Assembly: GCA_003427395.1 (NCBI GenBank)
Contig: BFEA01000649.1
Location: forward strand, 355,462 to 400,057
DNA: 44,596 bases
From: Chara braunii
Lineage: Eukaryota; Streptophyta; Charophyceae; Charales; Characeae
Direction of reading: 5' to 3'
Shown here: positions 9,980 to 21,263 of the stretch, piece after piece
How positions within the stretch are numbered: the first letter of the stretch is position 1
How the letters are laid out: every line of letters begins with the position of its first letter
Notes under the pieces: generated by a model
What the model was told of the DNA's origin: nothing
What the model saw: only the letters and a program-made list of their open reading frames with translations
The model's database searches: none
Made by a program: the position numbers and the translations under genes

Positions 9980-11945
9980 TCTTTTCTCGCCGAAGGTACA
10001 ATGACGCATGCGGAGAGTGTAGAACAATCAATTGGAGCGCTTCTTTGGAGTCCAATTGGCTATGTTGTTTTGTGGAGCTGACCAGGACGAGCTGTTATAA
10101 CAGAAGGTGCTTCATCGATTATCCACCTGGGAGAAAGCCCCCCACATGTCGTTGATGAGAGAGCTGTCGTGGTGAATGTGACCCTCTTCGCCCTGCTGTG
10201 GTATGTGGGAAAAATCATACCTCTGGGTAGGAAGGCAAGGACGATTGTGAAAAAGAGATCAACATGATTCATTTGAAAATCGTTTGGCATAGAATCAGAA
10301 GGTTGTCTGGAACACCATCTGCCACTCTTGAACAGAAGGCGGTCTGGGTTTGAAGGACCTAAAGAAACATAACACAACTATGTTGGCGAACTGGGTAATA
10401 AAGGCATTAACTTGCACAACGAATGAGCATTGGGTAAGGCTGACAAAACAAGCTCTCGCGAAGAGCTGGCACTTGAAGCGTCCAGAGGAAGTATGGACTT
10501 GCATTTGGATTGACTCGTTCTTATGCAGACTGATGAAATCTGAACTCTAGACAGGTTTTTTGAAGGTGTGGCAGAAGATTAAGCCAGACTGGTGGTTAAA
10601 GTCAATCACCAAACAGGAGGTCTTGCTGCAAATCCTTTTCGAAAACCGTTTGATTAGGAATGAAAAAGGTGATTGGTTTGTAGCAGACAGAGCCTTAGAG
10701 AGTTTCGAAAGGGCGTGGATGGAGCATGGATTGTCCCGCATTTCTTACATTTGGGATGACTTCAGGGGAAACTGGCGGCCTCCATTAGACCTCAAACAGA
10801 ATATGAGAAACTTGAAAGGAACAAAGGAGAAGTTGGTTGCAGTTATTGCAACAGTTCCCCCGACATGGAAGACACTTCTTAGCCCAGAAGGTTTGGATCT
10901 ACCAGGCTCCTGGTGTGTGGACAAACTGCAACAAGGAGGAAACGAATTTTGGAAGTTGACCCAGTACACAAAGGATGGTAGGAGAAAATCCAATTGTTGG
11001 GAAACCAAGGAGGTCAATGGTTCGATGAAATTATATCTGCTGGTGGAGGAAGATTGGTCGGGCGGCCTCCTGCTGTCCTAACTCGGGTTAGAACCCGAGA
11101 AGTTTCTGATGCAGATAGTGCCTAGTCGGTCTCACTCATGGGCGGAGAACGAACTATTGTTACGTTAAGGGCGGACCCGGTACAATGGGCGTGGAGAGGA
11201 AGAGGTAAGGCAAGAGAGGATAAACCTTTAATAGAATACGAGATGGAGCTGGGGTATAGTCTTCAAGAGTCAGGCATAACGCCTCAAATGGTCGAAGTAG
11301 ACAAATGGGTCAAGGTGTTGCACACGGAGCCAGAACAGGTCATCCGGATTGTGTTGCGTTGTTGGCACCAACTTACTCTAATACCCAGTCAGTGACTAGC
11401 AGTCACACTCTGGTTACACTCCTTGCTGGTCACTCCTTCGACGGCATGCTTGACAAAAAAAAACATGAGATTAGAGACGGTGTGAGGGAGGTGCAGATGG
11501 GTGTTTCAATCCACAGTCCACCTCTGGTGGGACTGTCTAGCGTCAGCCCGTATTTGGAGTTGGTGGTCTAGACAATGGGATTGGATATCACACAAGGTAG
11601 TTCCTTGGGACAAGGAACTGGGTGTTATTGGGGGGCATTCCAGATGACTTTGAGTTGGGGAAGGGTTGGAGATATGTAGCCCAAATGACTCCGGCTATTG
11701 GCTTCGCAGCCATTTGGCAGGACCGTAACAAGCGAATTTTCAACAATAAGAATGTGGCAGACAATGAGATAAATAGAGTCAAGCGATAGATTAGGAATAT
11801 TATTGTTATTGATTGGAGGAGGAAAGAGGGAAAATGGGCAAGTAGGGGGCAAGATAGGAGATGGTTCGCAAAAACCCGAGCTATTAGTGGAAGCCTGGTG
11901 ACGGCAGAGAATGGTAGGAGCTTGAAATTCTCGGTTTCGCTGAGT
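9980..11945 (+). pseudogene. LINE-1 ORF2, C-terminal region
   Basis: The longest piece (10560-11081) reads KVWQKIKPDWWLKSITKQEVLLQILFEN at its start and matches the post-RT regions of the other copies, for example VSKAEVLEQSLFENPH in LINE-4. Near 11500-11560 a frame gives WVFQSTVHLWWDC, the second half of the C-terminal zinc-finger region seen more fully in LINE-3. Stops and frame changes are frequent. The function of this region is unknown beyond likely RNA or DNA binding. Confidence 0.65.
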
Positions 11946-12015
11946 AAGTAGACTGACAGCAGGTTGTAGTAGATCGTAGAGTTGGTTAAGTGTGGGTAAG
12001 TAACTACCGTCTTCC

Positions 12016-12293
12016 CCCGAACATAACACATATGCGTTGTATTCAAGTTTTTTCGAAAAAATGGGTTTTTGGAAAGTTAGATATTTTTCTTTAAATACAA
12101 GGGCACTTCAAATATAACGCATATGTATTCTATTCGAATAGTACATATATATGTTTTATTTGAATTTCACGAAACGAAAATTTTGTATTCGAATATAACT
12201 TTTTTTTTCCTCCGAAGGTCAACACGTGCTTCATTCTTACCCTCGCGAACAGGACAGACCCGTGCAGACCCGTAATCACAGATCACGGTCCGT

Positions 12294-12294
<1 letters not shown>
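12016..12294. other. AT-rich DNA with remnants of the GAAYATAACGC repeat
   Basis: GAACATAACACATATGCGTTG near 12023 and AAATATAACGCATATG near 12112 resemble the arms of the foldback at 12805. No gene is visible. Confidence 0.45.

Positions 12295-12358
<64 letters not shown>
12295..12358. repeat. (CT)n microsatellite
   Basis: This is an uninterrupted CT tract of about 32 units. The open frames here are Ser-Leu or Arg-Glu repeat artefacts. Confidence 0.95.
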
Positions 12359-12360
<2 letters not shown>

Positions 12361-12419
12361 GTACCCCCTATGCTCTTTTTTAGGCAAGAAACTGCCCTCT
12401 CCGTCACTGATACACGTTG

Positions 12420-12424
<5 letters not shown>

Positions 12425-12462
<38 letters not shown>
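12425..12462. repeat. (CT)n microsatellite
   Basis: This second CT tract of about 19 units is separated from the first by 66 bases of unique sequence. Confidence 0.95.
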
Positions 12463-12469
<7 letters not shown>

Positions 12470-12804
12470 CGAAAGCACTTCTGACGACCAAGAAAATGGA
12501 AAAATAAGAAAGTCACTCACCAAGGTCGCGCTGCACTATTGTGGTCACCGAGACAAAAACAGGGGTTGTATTTGTTCACGTTCTAGTGGAAGATTCATTC
12601 ACATTTTGCACATTTGCGAAGGAGTGGAGCAAGGGCTCAAGTAGGGGAAAGGAATGAACCTCATCCCAGAACATGGAAAGGTACGTCGCTCATTTACTTT
12701 TACCTTTTTGTGAAGGCTTTGAGGCTCCCAGCCATGGTCCAAAACTGAGCTTACTCAGCCTGGACCCGACCCACTTGTGCAGACAAAGTTGGTCTCGTTC
12801 ACTC

Positions 12805-12885
12805 GAACATAACGCATATACGTTGTAAATGAATACAACGCACGGTATGCATTGTATTCATTTACAATGCATATGCCTTATGTTC
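12805..12885. repeat. Near-palindromic foldback, GAAYATAACGC family
   Basis: The left arm starts GAACATAACGCATATACG and the right arm ends CATATGCCTTATGTTC. The arms, about 38 bases each, match with few mismatches and share GTAAATGAATACAA. No clear target duplication is visible. It could be a tiny foldback transposon or a hairpin made by template switching. Confidence 0.7.
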
Positions 12886-12939
12886 AGGGGAGGATGCTAG
12901 GACGCACAACCAGGGCACGGGTTCTGAAGTAGGAGGCAA

Positions 12940-13005
12940 GAGGGAGGGTTTGAACCCGAGAGTGCTAATGTGGTGTTGAACCTATGGTCCGTCCTGCCAA
13001 GTAGG
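12940..13005 (-). repeat. tRNA-like fragment with B-box
   Basis: On the minus strand CGGGTTCAAACCC (complement 12946-12958) is a good B-box flanked by a T-stem-like palindrome. TGGCAGGACGG about 45 bases upstream is a weak A-box. A decayed SINE head is more likely than a tRNA gene. Confidence 0.35.
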
Positions 13006-13260
13006 CAGGGTTTAGTACAACCCGGAATAGGCCAGAGGTAGGTAGATTCCTTTTGTTCATTGTTTTATCTTGGTTTGGTTTCTAGGTCGTGGTTTAGAAT
13101 GGCTCTGCCAAGCGTTGTTAGGGTAAAACCTATGAACCGTAACTGGGTAATGGTTTTAAACTGTGCTTTGGTTTTCCGGGTTTTTTGTGTGGAATTCCCG
13201 GCCTCTGTTTTTTTTTTTTTTTTTCATTCTAAAGAGGTAATCATTCCATTACCAACTTAA

Positions 13261-13972
13261 ACTTTAATTTGAAGCCGGAGACCTCACAATTCAACCCGGA
13301 GTTATCCCGACAACCTTAACCGGTTTCGCTTACAGCCATCAAGGTTGGAGAACACCTGTTAAACCTTTGCTTCACTTTAAAGTGAATACCCCTTATAAAT
13401 TGATGACTTATTCACAATGATAAGTCTCTAAAACAGTCAGCATAGTATACACCCCACATGAATCACCACACACGAGGCTTCGTTTTATTTATTATATTCT
13501 ACGGTTAACCCACCACCCTACTCCACAACACGACTAATATCTTATTCATAACAGACCCACCTATGCTAGAGGAATTACCTTACCTGCAGCTACTGTATAC
13601 AACTCCCGCTCTTAGTGAACCGAACATTTTGGATTTGATATACTCAAAGGCTTCTTACATTTCATTCTTGTTGCAACTTCCCTACATTGTATTGCTACGC
13701 ATTTACACACCTTTAGCTTATTCCTGTACTAAAACAACAGATCAACAATTGAACTGACTTACTCTAAACTGCTTGGACCCGCTAAATGAGCCTACCCTTA
13801 GCATGCAACGAGTCTAACAACGGTTGATTGAAACTCGCATTCATTCCGGACAATGCCACTCTTCCACCCGCCCCCCACTTGTTGCCTCCTGCGACATGAG
13901 ACTTGTACTGTGTGGGGAACCGAGTGCTGTTTTATTGACCTATCAACACTACGTCACTCCAACAAATGTCAC
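13261..13972 (-). other. Probable 3' UTR of LINE-2
   Basis: This stretch lies directly downstream (on the minus strand) of the LINE-2 ORF2 end at 13973 and has no coding signal of its own. A T run near 13209-13224 could mark the poly(A) end of the insertion; the exact boundary is uncertain. Confidence 0.4.
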
Positions 13973-15278
13973 TCATTGTCTCGTTGTACTCTCCGTCGGT
14001 TCCTGCACCAAGGGGGAGAGGACAAACCCCTTCGTCATGTGCACTCCTCCCAACTGATGACGATGAGTCCGGGTGTCCAGAAACCATTGTAACTGTCTAC
14101 TGCTTCCTTTCCCAGATTTCGCTATTTTCCTCCAGTCCACCTTAATAACTTCTCTTAACCCTTGCCTTACCGTTTTTTTTAGCTTCAGATCAGAGAAGGG
14201 TCTTCCTTCAGACCTCGCCCTATTCCTGTTTTTCCATATAATCTCACACAGCAGGCCCCTCACAACCTAGGCCACATACCCCCCACATGTTTCTTGTGCA
14301 TGCTTATTGGAAGGAAATCAAACGACACCCACCTTTCCCCCCAAATCAACCTTGGATCCCCGAACCGTTTCCAGTGTTGCTTCTGATAGGTCAAGAAAGG
14401 AGGGAACTGCTTCTGACAGATCGTCAGATGTCACAGCCTGCCATCTGTTGATGGCCACCTCTAAGGAGGGGTTCTATTGCCCCCACTCATTCTCAGCCTG
14501 TAACCACTAGTCGCCGGAAACTCAGACAGTCGAAGTTGGAGACATCTCGCTTCGTCCGTTGACCAGCTACATGCAGCAGGATCAATGCATAGTTTCCTCA
14601 ACGGAGTATGACCTACCTATATCCATTTTTTCCTTCTCCCCGGAGTTCCGCCAAGTCTCACTGCACTATTCGTGTCTGTGGAGGGTTTCCCCAAGCTATG
14701 ATGACTGTCTCGTTGATTGGGAGCAGTTAGTTCATGTGTCTTTGGCAATGCCATCTCTGTACTCTCCAAAATCCACTCGGAAGGATCTCCAACAACTTCC
14801 ATACCTCCTTTGTTTCGTCCCTCTCCGTACAATACCATGTTTCAACGGGGTCAATCCCCTCCAGACTCAGTAATTGGCTCCATTCGTCAGGCACGGCCTG
14901 CAACAATTGTTTCCAGTGCAGCTCCGCTTTCCTCGGTGGATTGAGTATCCTCGTCGGCTCCATTAATGATCTCCAAGTTCCCAATAGTGGGTTCCACAGG
15001 TCCCCAATGGTGACCACTCCTTTTCGAACCCACGCTAAGTCGAAGGACCCTGCTGACCCATCTACCTTGAACCAACTGTCATCACCTTGTATGATCTGGG
15101 GGTTCTTAAACAGTTGTTGAGCTTGCACTTCTTCCTTCGTCACTGGCTGGGTGCGTCCGTCTGGCGGTAGACTACTCCAGACTCTTAACAATTCACGCAG
15201 CGTGACTTCAACTTTTTCTTCCAGAAGGATAAAATGAACATGCAACGCCAGACGTCTAGAGGGCGGCTCAGAATTCAC
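13973..15278 (-). pseudogene. LINE-2 ORF2, C-terminal region
   Basis: The frame at 14727-15278 contains VTKEEVQAQQLFKNPQIIQGDDSWF and DLWNPLLGTWRS, the post-RT block shared with LINE-3 and LINE-4 (EVLEQSLFENPH). The terminal piece at 13973-14263 includes EIIWKNRNRARSEGRPFS and VDWRKIAKS, matching IIADWRRKVTKS at the end of LINE-3. It is broken by stops between these pieces. Confidence 0.65.
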
Positions 15279-17345
15279 TCCTTCATGAGTATTTGCTTAG
15301 CAAGCTTCATCCATTGTTCCTTTGTCGGGGCGTTGACCACTTTGGAGAGCCACATACTGAGTTGAGCTTGGTTTCTCTTTCCAAGGTCTACCAAGTTTAG
15401 CCCACCTTCAACCCGTGGGTAGGTGAGGAGTCCGCAGGGTACCTTGATCAGAAAACCTTCTCCGCCTTTGGCTCTTGGTTTTCTAATGAAACGTGCAACC
15501 AGTCTTTTAATGGTCTTCCAAACGCTGTCCGATATCTCCCTAACTGAGCTAACAAACCACATGATGGAGAACAGGGTGACATTAGCTAGAAGTGTTCTCC
15601 CAATGACTAACAGGTGTCAGACTAACCCCCACATTCGCAGTCTTGTTGTTACTCTTTGATGCAATTGCAGACTTTGCGCAGAAACTTTCACATGCAAGCT
15701 GACAAGAACACCTAAGAACCTTTCCTCCTCACCTTCTATCCCTCATTGGACAGTTAACTCGAACTGTGTCGGCAACAGAAAGACCGACTTGTTCCAATTC
15801 ACCGTTGCCTCGGAGAGGTTCAAATACTCCATGAAAATATCATTCAAGGCGTTCAGTGAGTCTCCATATTTCTCACAAATAACAAAGAGATCATCTGTGA
15901 GGGCTCTGACTTTGCATTGCGTACCGCCGTGCAGAGCCAGGTCTCTGATTAACGGATTGTGACGAACTTTTTTCAACACAAACTCCATATGTAGCACAAA
16001 GAGAAGCGGGGCTAGGGGACAACCCTGCCTCAACGAGCGAGAGAGTTTGAAGGAGTCCGATAAGTTTCCGTTAATCATAACTGCGAAAGTTGGCAGAGTA
16101 TATATTGCTACCGTCCATTTGCAGAAAGAGGAGTCAAACCCCATTTTCTTCAAGGTTGTGAATACAAATGGTCATCCTACCTTATCGTATGCCTTTTCAA
16201 GATATAGGAGGAAAACCGCAGTGTTCATGTTCTCTGATTACACTAATTCCAGAACCTCCAAAGCTATGACGATATTATTGAAGATTGATCGGCCTCGTAC
16301 AAATGCACCTTGGTCCCCTTCCACCAGATCCGGTAGATGATTCCGAAGTCTCGGCGCCAAGGTCTTCGCCAGAATCTTATATGAAATATTCAGGAGCGAA
16401 ATAGGTCGTCAGTTCCTAACCTCTGTCTTATCCTCCTTCTTGAACAACATGTTCATCACGCCGTGAGTCATTCCTTTCCCTAAGCGCCCGCCAATTAGAA
16501 TCACATTGTATAGCTCTATTAACAGTCATTTCGTAAAAACGAACATATTATATTTTTTGAACGAAATCAAAACCGACTTTTTTTGTCAAAATCCGGTCGG
16601 AATTTTTTGCTCCTGGAGGTCCGGCGTTCCCAAAACGTCGGACCCCCTACATGTATCTGGTCTATGGTTGAGACCAGATACAAAAAAAAAAAATTTAATT
16701 ATTTTTATTTTTATTTATTTTATTTTATTTTATTATTATTATTATTATTATTATTTTATTTTTTTTGTATCTGGTCTCAACCATAGACCAGATATATGTA
16801 GGGGGTCCAGCGTTTTGGGAACGCCGGACCCCCAGGAGCAAAAAATTCCGACCGGATTTTGGCAAAAAAAGTCAGTTTTGATTTCGTTCAAAAAATATAA
16901 TATGTCCGTTTTGACGAAATGGCTGTTTACTAACCTTGGGCCCATCGAGACCCAAGTGACAATGTATAACTCTATCGTCAAGCCGTCGATCCCTAGGGAT
17001 TTCCCCTTAGCCATTCACGTCACTGTCTGGGTCGGTTTCTCTAGCAACACCGGTCAATCAAGATCCAACCTGGTCGTGTCCGACAACCTCACACTCGTGT
17101 CATCCCACAAATCTGAGTTACTTGAGAGGTCTGTCGTCGGATCCTTCTGCGGGCGCCTCGAGGATAGAATGTCTTCATACCAGAGCTTGGCGTAATGAAG
17201 CATGCCAACAGTCGTGGATGCGTTTGGTGCCGAGTTATCAAAGGGGTGTCGGAGTTCAATCGTCTGTTGGCGAGCACGCTGGGGTTGCAACTCCTAAAAA
17301 GTTTCTTTGGTTATCTGGTCATGGGTCTCAATCCCTTTCTCCTTG
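15275..17345 (-). pseudogene. LINE-2 ORF2, reverse transcriptase part
   Basis: Pieces in order on the minus strand are the pre-RT block with LWYEDILSSRR and RLDLDRP, MAKGKSLGIDGLTIELY (about 17000), then after the inserted element RT segments including SRSLRQGCPLAPLLF (motif B, about 16020-16065) and ALTDDLF (motif C, about 15887-15907). Motif C has Thr where the other copies have Ala but keeps both aspartates. The segment at 15275-15562 (VARFIRKPRAKGGEGFLIKV) is the post-RT part. Several stops and frame changes are present. Confidence 0.75.
16522..16926. mobile_element. Long foldback (palindromic) MITE inserted in LINE-2
   Basis: The two arms of about 155 bases are near-perfect inverted copies. 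The left arm starts ACAGTCATTTCGT and the right ends ACGAAATGGCTGT. Both contain the GGAGGTCCGGCGTTCC-type and CTGGTCTATGGTTGAGACCAG segments in mirror image. TTA flanks both ends (16519-16521 and 16927-16929), a 3-bp TNA duplication. The roughly 85-base loop is almost pure A/T with a (TTA)n tract. Arm identity suggests recent insertion or ongoing arm homogenisation. It has no coding capacity. Confidence 0.85.
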
Positions 17346-17976
17346 AGCAACTCCGACCACATTTTATGCCTCACGTTTTTTTTTTTTTTTTTTTTTTTTC
17401 ACCTCAGCTCCTTGAACGTAATCGTGCATCCTCTTTCCGTGTTGCAGTTCCCCTACAGTCCACCTATGGGTGTAATCGCATAAACAACTCAAGGAGGGTC
17501 CACGAATTGAATCAACTAAATGGATACATCCATGAACTGATTTTTTTTTTTTTGGGGGGGGGGGGGGGGGGGAAGGCAAGGAGTACACTATCATGAAAAA
17601 ACATGAGGGAAAAGGTTGGGGTCCGACCGACGCGTTTTCGTCGGCCCAATAGCGCTCAAACCAAACGCGTCCCCGCTCAGCAACGACGGAGTGTCTAGTC
17701 GCAGAGCGTACCATTATGATATGCCCTAAATAATATCGAAGCGCCGTTACCTGTTCTTTCTAGTAGGTCATGGTTAGGTCTACTAGCTCTGGAGACTGCT
17801 AGAAAAGGCACCCGGTAGGACCCTCAGAAAGTTCTACCATGCCTTCAACTTCGTTGACCGTTTAAGATCTAGTAATGACAATCTGTTTATTTCTTTTTCT
17901 TCTCACCATTCTTGTTCGGTGTTATAGAAGCGCTTTAGATTTCAAGTAACAAATTAGATAACCAATCACAAGCAGC
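17346..17976. other. Homopolymer tracts, then probable 5' UTR of a LINE ORF1 copy
   Basis: Tracts include T (about 17375-17399) and a junction of T13 with G19 (17541-17572). From about 17600 unique sequence leads to the LINE ORF1 start at 17977 and may be the LINE 5' UTR. No gene is visible. Confidence 0.45.
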
Positions 17977-20117
17977 ATGGCAGAAGTGGAGATGATTCTA
18001 GAAGAAAATTGTTCACCTCTTAGGGTACCGGAGCTCACATAAAAAGATAACAACTGACTGAAGCAACTACTACGAATGTGTTACCACGATGGAGTTATGC
18101 CTATTGATATTGACCTCGGTGGGATGACTGTCGAAGGCAGAGAAGTTATATTTAAAGTTAACGTGACGTTGGACCAAGCAAAAATTGCTTGGCTTAAGGA
18201 GCATATGGTTACGTTTATCTTTAAAGTTGGCGCGCGCTTCCTACCAAAACACGGAGGATATAGTTCGAGCTTATAAAGATAAGCAAATTGTTGCAGGGAG
18301 TTTCGTGACAGATTCATTTCGGAGAGGCCGAGTCAAAATCGAATCACCAAATGTGGTATCGAAAGTGGCGAAGTCACGGGAGATTGCAAGATGGTTAGTA
18401 AACAAATGCTCAAACGAACTCATTATGGGCTCACAGAAGTACTATTTCGAGTTTAAACTTTGGCTAACCAAGGCACAATTGCTTGCTCAAAGAAGAGTGG
18501 AAGACGAGGAGAATTTTTGGGTGGCCGTTATACACGTACTGCTAGATGTTTTCCTTTATTTGAAAATGCAAATCAGGCGAGCGATTGGACCGGCACTGCG
18601 ATCTCACCCTCCAGAACAAGACATGATAAAGCCATTACTGGTGAACATCAAGTTCGACATCGATGTGGCGACGAAGAACAATATGAAGGACAAAATTTGG
18701 ATCGATATATCAGAAGGTGATCGGTTAGACGTTAAGCTGGCGTCAGTAACCACGCCTTGGTGTAGACGTTGTCGAACTTTGTTTCACTCTGACTCTGAAT
18801 GTCGTCAAAATACAAGTCAACCTAATCAAGTGTCAAGCGGTCCGGCCATCCCTCAAGCGGCGACAAGCCAAACTCCAATGCCAACCCCCGTATATTCTAG
18901 TTCATTGGCACCAACAGGAGCAGCAAGTTCAAACGGCAATACAACCTCAAGACCGAGGCAGACCCCCAAGCTGAAGCAAATGGTTCAACTATGTCGGCAG
19001 CTTCGGTACTCAATCCAACTTTCTCTCCTGAATTGGGCTCTTATCCAACCTACAGACTATTGCCGATGGGTGCTTTCTGACAAGGAATGGTAGGATACAA
19101 CATGAATGTTCCCCCACCATGGAGCATGTCTCCAGGTAAGTTCAGAATGCCGCAACAGCAGGGTGTGACTCAGCCTTCAATTTTTACCGCTTACGTACCA
19201 CTCCAAAATCATTTGGGAAGTTCGAATATGGCGTATGCGGAAGCCATTCCGACAACCACGAGAGGACATTCGATATTTGTTGTACCATCGACATCTGAGA
19301 CGATGATTAGAGGACGAGGAATGATTGTGCTACCTGGACCAAACAATACTGCAAGAGATGCGACGGCCCCTGGAACTTCGAGAAGTCGCACCAACACTCC
19401 AGGCAAGCAAAAAAGGTTACACCAGGAAATAAGTTTCGCATCGGGTGGTAGTCATCTGGAGGGAGAATCGTCTGCATCATCATATCAAGACTCCGGTGAA
19501 ATTCAATCAGTCGGGATACCGGGCCAGAAGACTACACACGACGAGTTTCAGTTTCACTTTCGGTACTCACTCCTGCTTTCTCTCTTGGATTGGACTCTTA
19601 TCCAAGCTACAGACTATTGCCAATGGGTGGTTTCTCACAAGGAATGATAGGATGAAACATGAATGTTCCCCCACCATGGAGCATGTCTCCAGGTAAGTTC
19701 GGAATGCCGCAACAGCAGGGTGTGACTCAGCCTTCAGTTCTTACCACTTATGTACCACTCCAAAATCATTTGGGAGGTCCGAGTATAGCGTATGCGGAAG
19801 CCATTCCGACAACCACGAGAGGACATTCGACATCTGTTGTACCATCGACATCTGAGGCGATGATTAGAGGACGAGGAATGATTGTGCTACCTGGACCAAA
19901 CAATACTGCAAGAGATGTGGCGGCCCCTGGAACTTTGAGAAGTCGCACCAGCACTCCAGGCAAGCAAAGAAGGTTACACCAGGAAAGAAGCTTCACCTGG
20001 AGGGAGAATCGTCTACATCATCATCTCAAGACTCCGGTGAAATTCAATCAGTCGGGACACCAGGCCAGAAGACTACACAAAGACGAGTTTCAGTTTCACT
20101 TTCGAAAGGTCAACTGA
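17977..20117 (+). pseudogene. LINE ORF1 (DUF4283-like domain plus CCHC zinc knuckle), decayed
   Basis: ATG at 17977 opens MAEVEMILEENCSPLRVPEL, soon broken by TAA/TGA stops. Coding resumes in the same frame at 18076, then shifts frame near 18240 into the long frame ending at 19093. That part has a plant L1 ORF1-like domain (GRVKIESPNVVSKVAKSREIARWLV... KDKIWIDISEGDRLDVKLASV) followed by C-RR-C-RTLF-H-SDSE-C (about 18760-18805), a perfect CX2CX4HX4C zinc knuckle. A Ser/Pro/Thr-rich tail follows and is then duplicated (next entry). ORF1 proteins of this type bind the LINE RNA. The copy at 31944 is homologous, but its knuckle histidine is Gln. No matching ORF2 follows. Confidence 0.75.
19002..20105 (+). 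repeat. 557-bp tandem duplication within LINE ORF1 tail
   Basis: Sequence from TTCGGTACTCA at 19002 repeats at 19559; GAATGTTCCCCCACCATGG occurs in both units, with ATG at 19102 and 19659. The units are highly similar and both end with GACGAGTTTCAGTTTCACTTTCG. Unit 2 has a small internal deletion. The coding frame is roughly kept, giving two copies of a Pro/Gln/Thr-rich tail. Confidence 0.9.
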
Positions 20118-20720
20118 ATGATATAAAGAATCGAATCCTCCCGATATTTTATGTGGCAATACGAAACGATGTCGAGCGCATCGGCCCCCACCTTTTCTCG
20201 CGAAGCGGCGGGAGCTCTACTGGCCATGTCACGCAGGAGTTTACCAAAAACAAAATCAAGAGATAACTCGGCAACGACGCAAAATAATCCCGCGAACCGC
20301 CAAAACGGGTGCGTGGTTGCGTCGTCCCTTCGCCGCTCAACTCAGGAACGACGAAAAATAATCCCACGGTGTCCTACGAAAGGATAGGCACAACTTGCTT
20401 CCCTAAGGGGTTGTCACCACCCTTAAGGGCGTATCCCTACCGAGCTACCGACCCACGTGCCAAAGTTTTTAAATGCAATTGCAGAGGTGGGTCGCCCGAG
20501 GGTGTTTTCTCGCTCGCTGTAGTATAGGTACGCGCGATTAAAACTCCAATTGAACCCCGACGTCGTTCGTTCACTAGGGCGCTGATCTCCTAAGAAACGA
20601 AGCGTACGCCAGTCGGCTAGGACAGTCTCAACCAAGTGTGAAACCCACAGTATCCTAGTCCCTTTAGACACCAGTTAAAAACCAGTTAAACGACTACGTA
20701 TAATGATATAAAAAAGAATC
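20118..20720. other. Unassigned GC-rich block flanked by an imperfect direct repeat
   Basis: AATGATATAAAGAATCGA near 20117 recurs as AATGATATAAAAAAGAATCGA near 20701. The roughly 565 bases between are GC-rich, with an internal near-repeat (GACGMAAAATAATCCCRCG twice). This could be an insertion with a target duplication, or LINE ORF1 3' sequence. No rRNA or tRNA could be matched. Confidence 0.35.
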
Positions 20721-20960
20721 GACCGTGGTCAAGAGGAAAATATATTCAATCTGAAATGATGATAGATAGAATCCAAATCATCATTAAATACATCCAATAA
20801 CACAGGATCGAAATACAATCCGACCATCTCAGGTCGAACACCACAAAACAATCAAACAAACACCAACAAGAAGTTGACTATCGACAATAATATTGATGCA
20901 GCCGACAAGGTAGTCGCACTGCCTTAGTTTTGACTTGATGAGATGCGCTGCCAAAGTTAC

Positions 20961-21263
20961 TCATTCTAACCCACCGCCGTTTAAGACTAAATCCACATAT
21001 CCGTCTTCACAGATTTTTAATCTTATTGGATGATCAGGTGCATTGTTTGAAGTGTTGCATGTCTCTCCCTCTAGGAAGTGGTCTGGGGTACTCCTCTTCC
21101 TCGCCCGAGCACAACGCTCGGATCTCAGAAGTCGGACCGTCTCCACCGAATCGGCAAAGTACTCCCCCGTAGAACGGTCCACTCTGGGTCGATAACAGGG
21201 TCGGCTCCTAAAGCAACGAACGCCCGCCCCAAATGATTCCTTGAAAGATGAGAATGTGTTCAA
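20961..21263 (-). CDS. Unidentified 100-codon open frame
   Basis: The frame has balanced amino-acid composition, unlike its low-complexity neighbours, with RSTGEYFADSVETVRLL and LKICEDGYVDLVLNGG. I do not recognise a family. It may be a fragment of another element (the GC content resembles the block at 20118-20720) or chance. Confidence 0.2.
   Translation of the reverse strand: MNTFSSFKESFGAGVRCFRSRPCYRPRVDRSTGEYFADSVETVRLLRSERCARARKRSTPDHFLEGETCNTSNNAPDHPIRLKICEDGYVDLVLNGGGLE

Larger units (their letters stand above)
8944..12015 (+). mobile_element. LINE-1: 5'-truncated L1-like retrotransposon
   Basis: The copy starts abruptly inside the region between nuclease and RT, and runs through RT, the C-terminal region and a short 3' tail. 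It has no ORF1 or APE nuclease, as expected of 5'-truncated LINE insertions. It belongs to the same family as the copies at 13973-17345, 26000-30726 and 31414-38240. Confidence 0.8.
13973..17345 (-). mobile_element. LINE-2: 5'-truncated L1-like retrotransposon, interrupted by a foldback element
   Basis: Reading on the minus strand, the copy starts near 17345 with KGIETHDQITKETF, equivalent to KGITVYDRMTKESF in LINE-3, and ends in the ORF2 C-terminus at 13973. A T-rich tract (about 17375-17399) adjoins its 5' edge. A 405-bp palindromic element is inserted at 16522-16926 within the pre-RT block, so that element is younger. Confidence 0.8.

Noticed and set aside
12226-12516. Ser-Leu and Arg-Glu repeat proteins
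   Set aside because: They are translations of the two (CT)n microsatellites.
20150-20700. Ribosomal RNA fragment
   Set aside because: I compared the GC-rich text with remembered conserved 5S, 5.8S and 25S segments on both strands and found no match.
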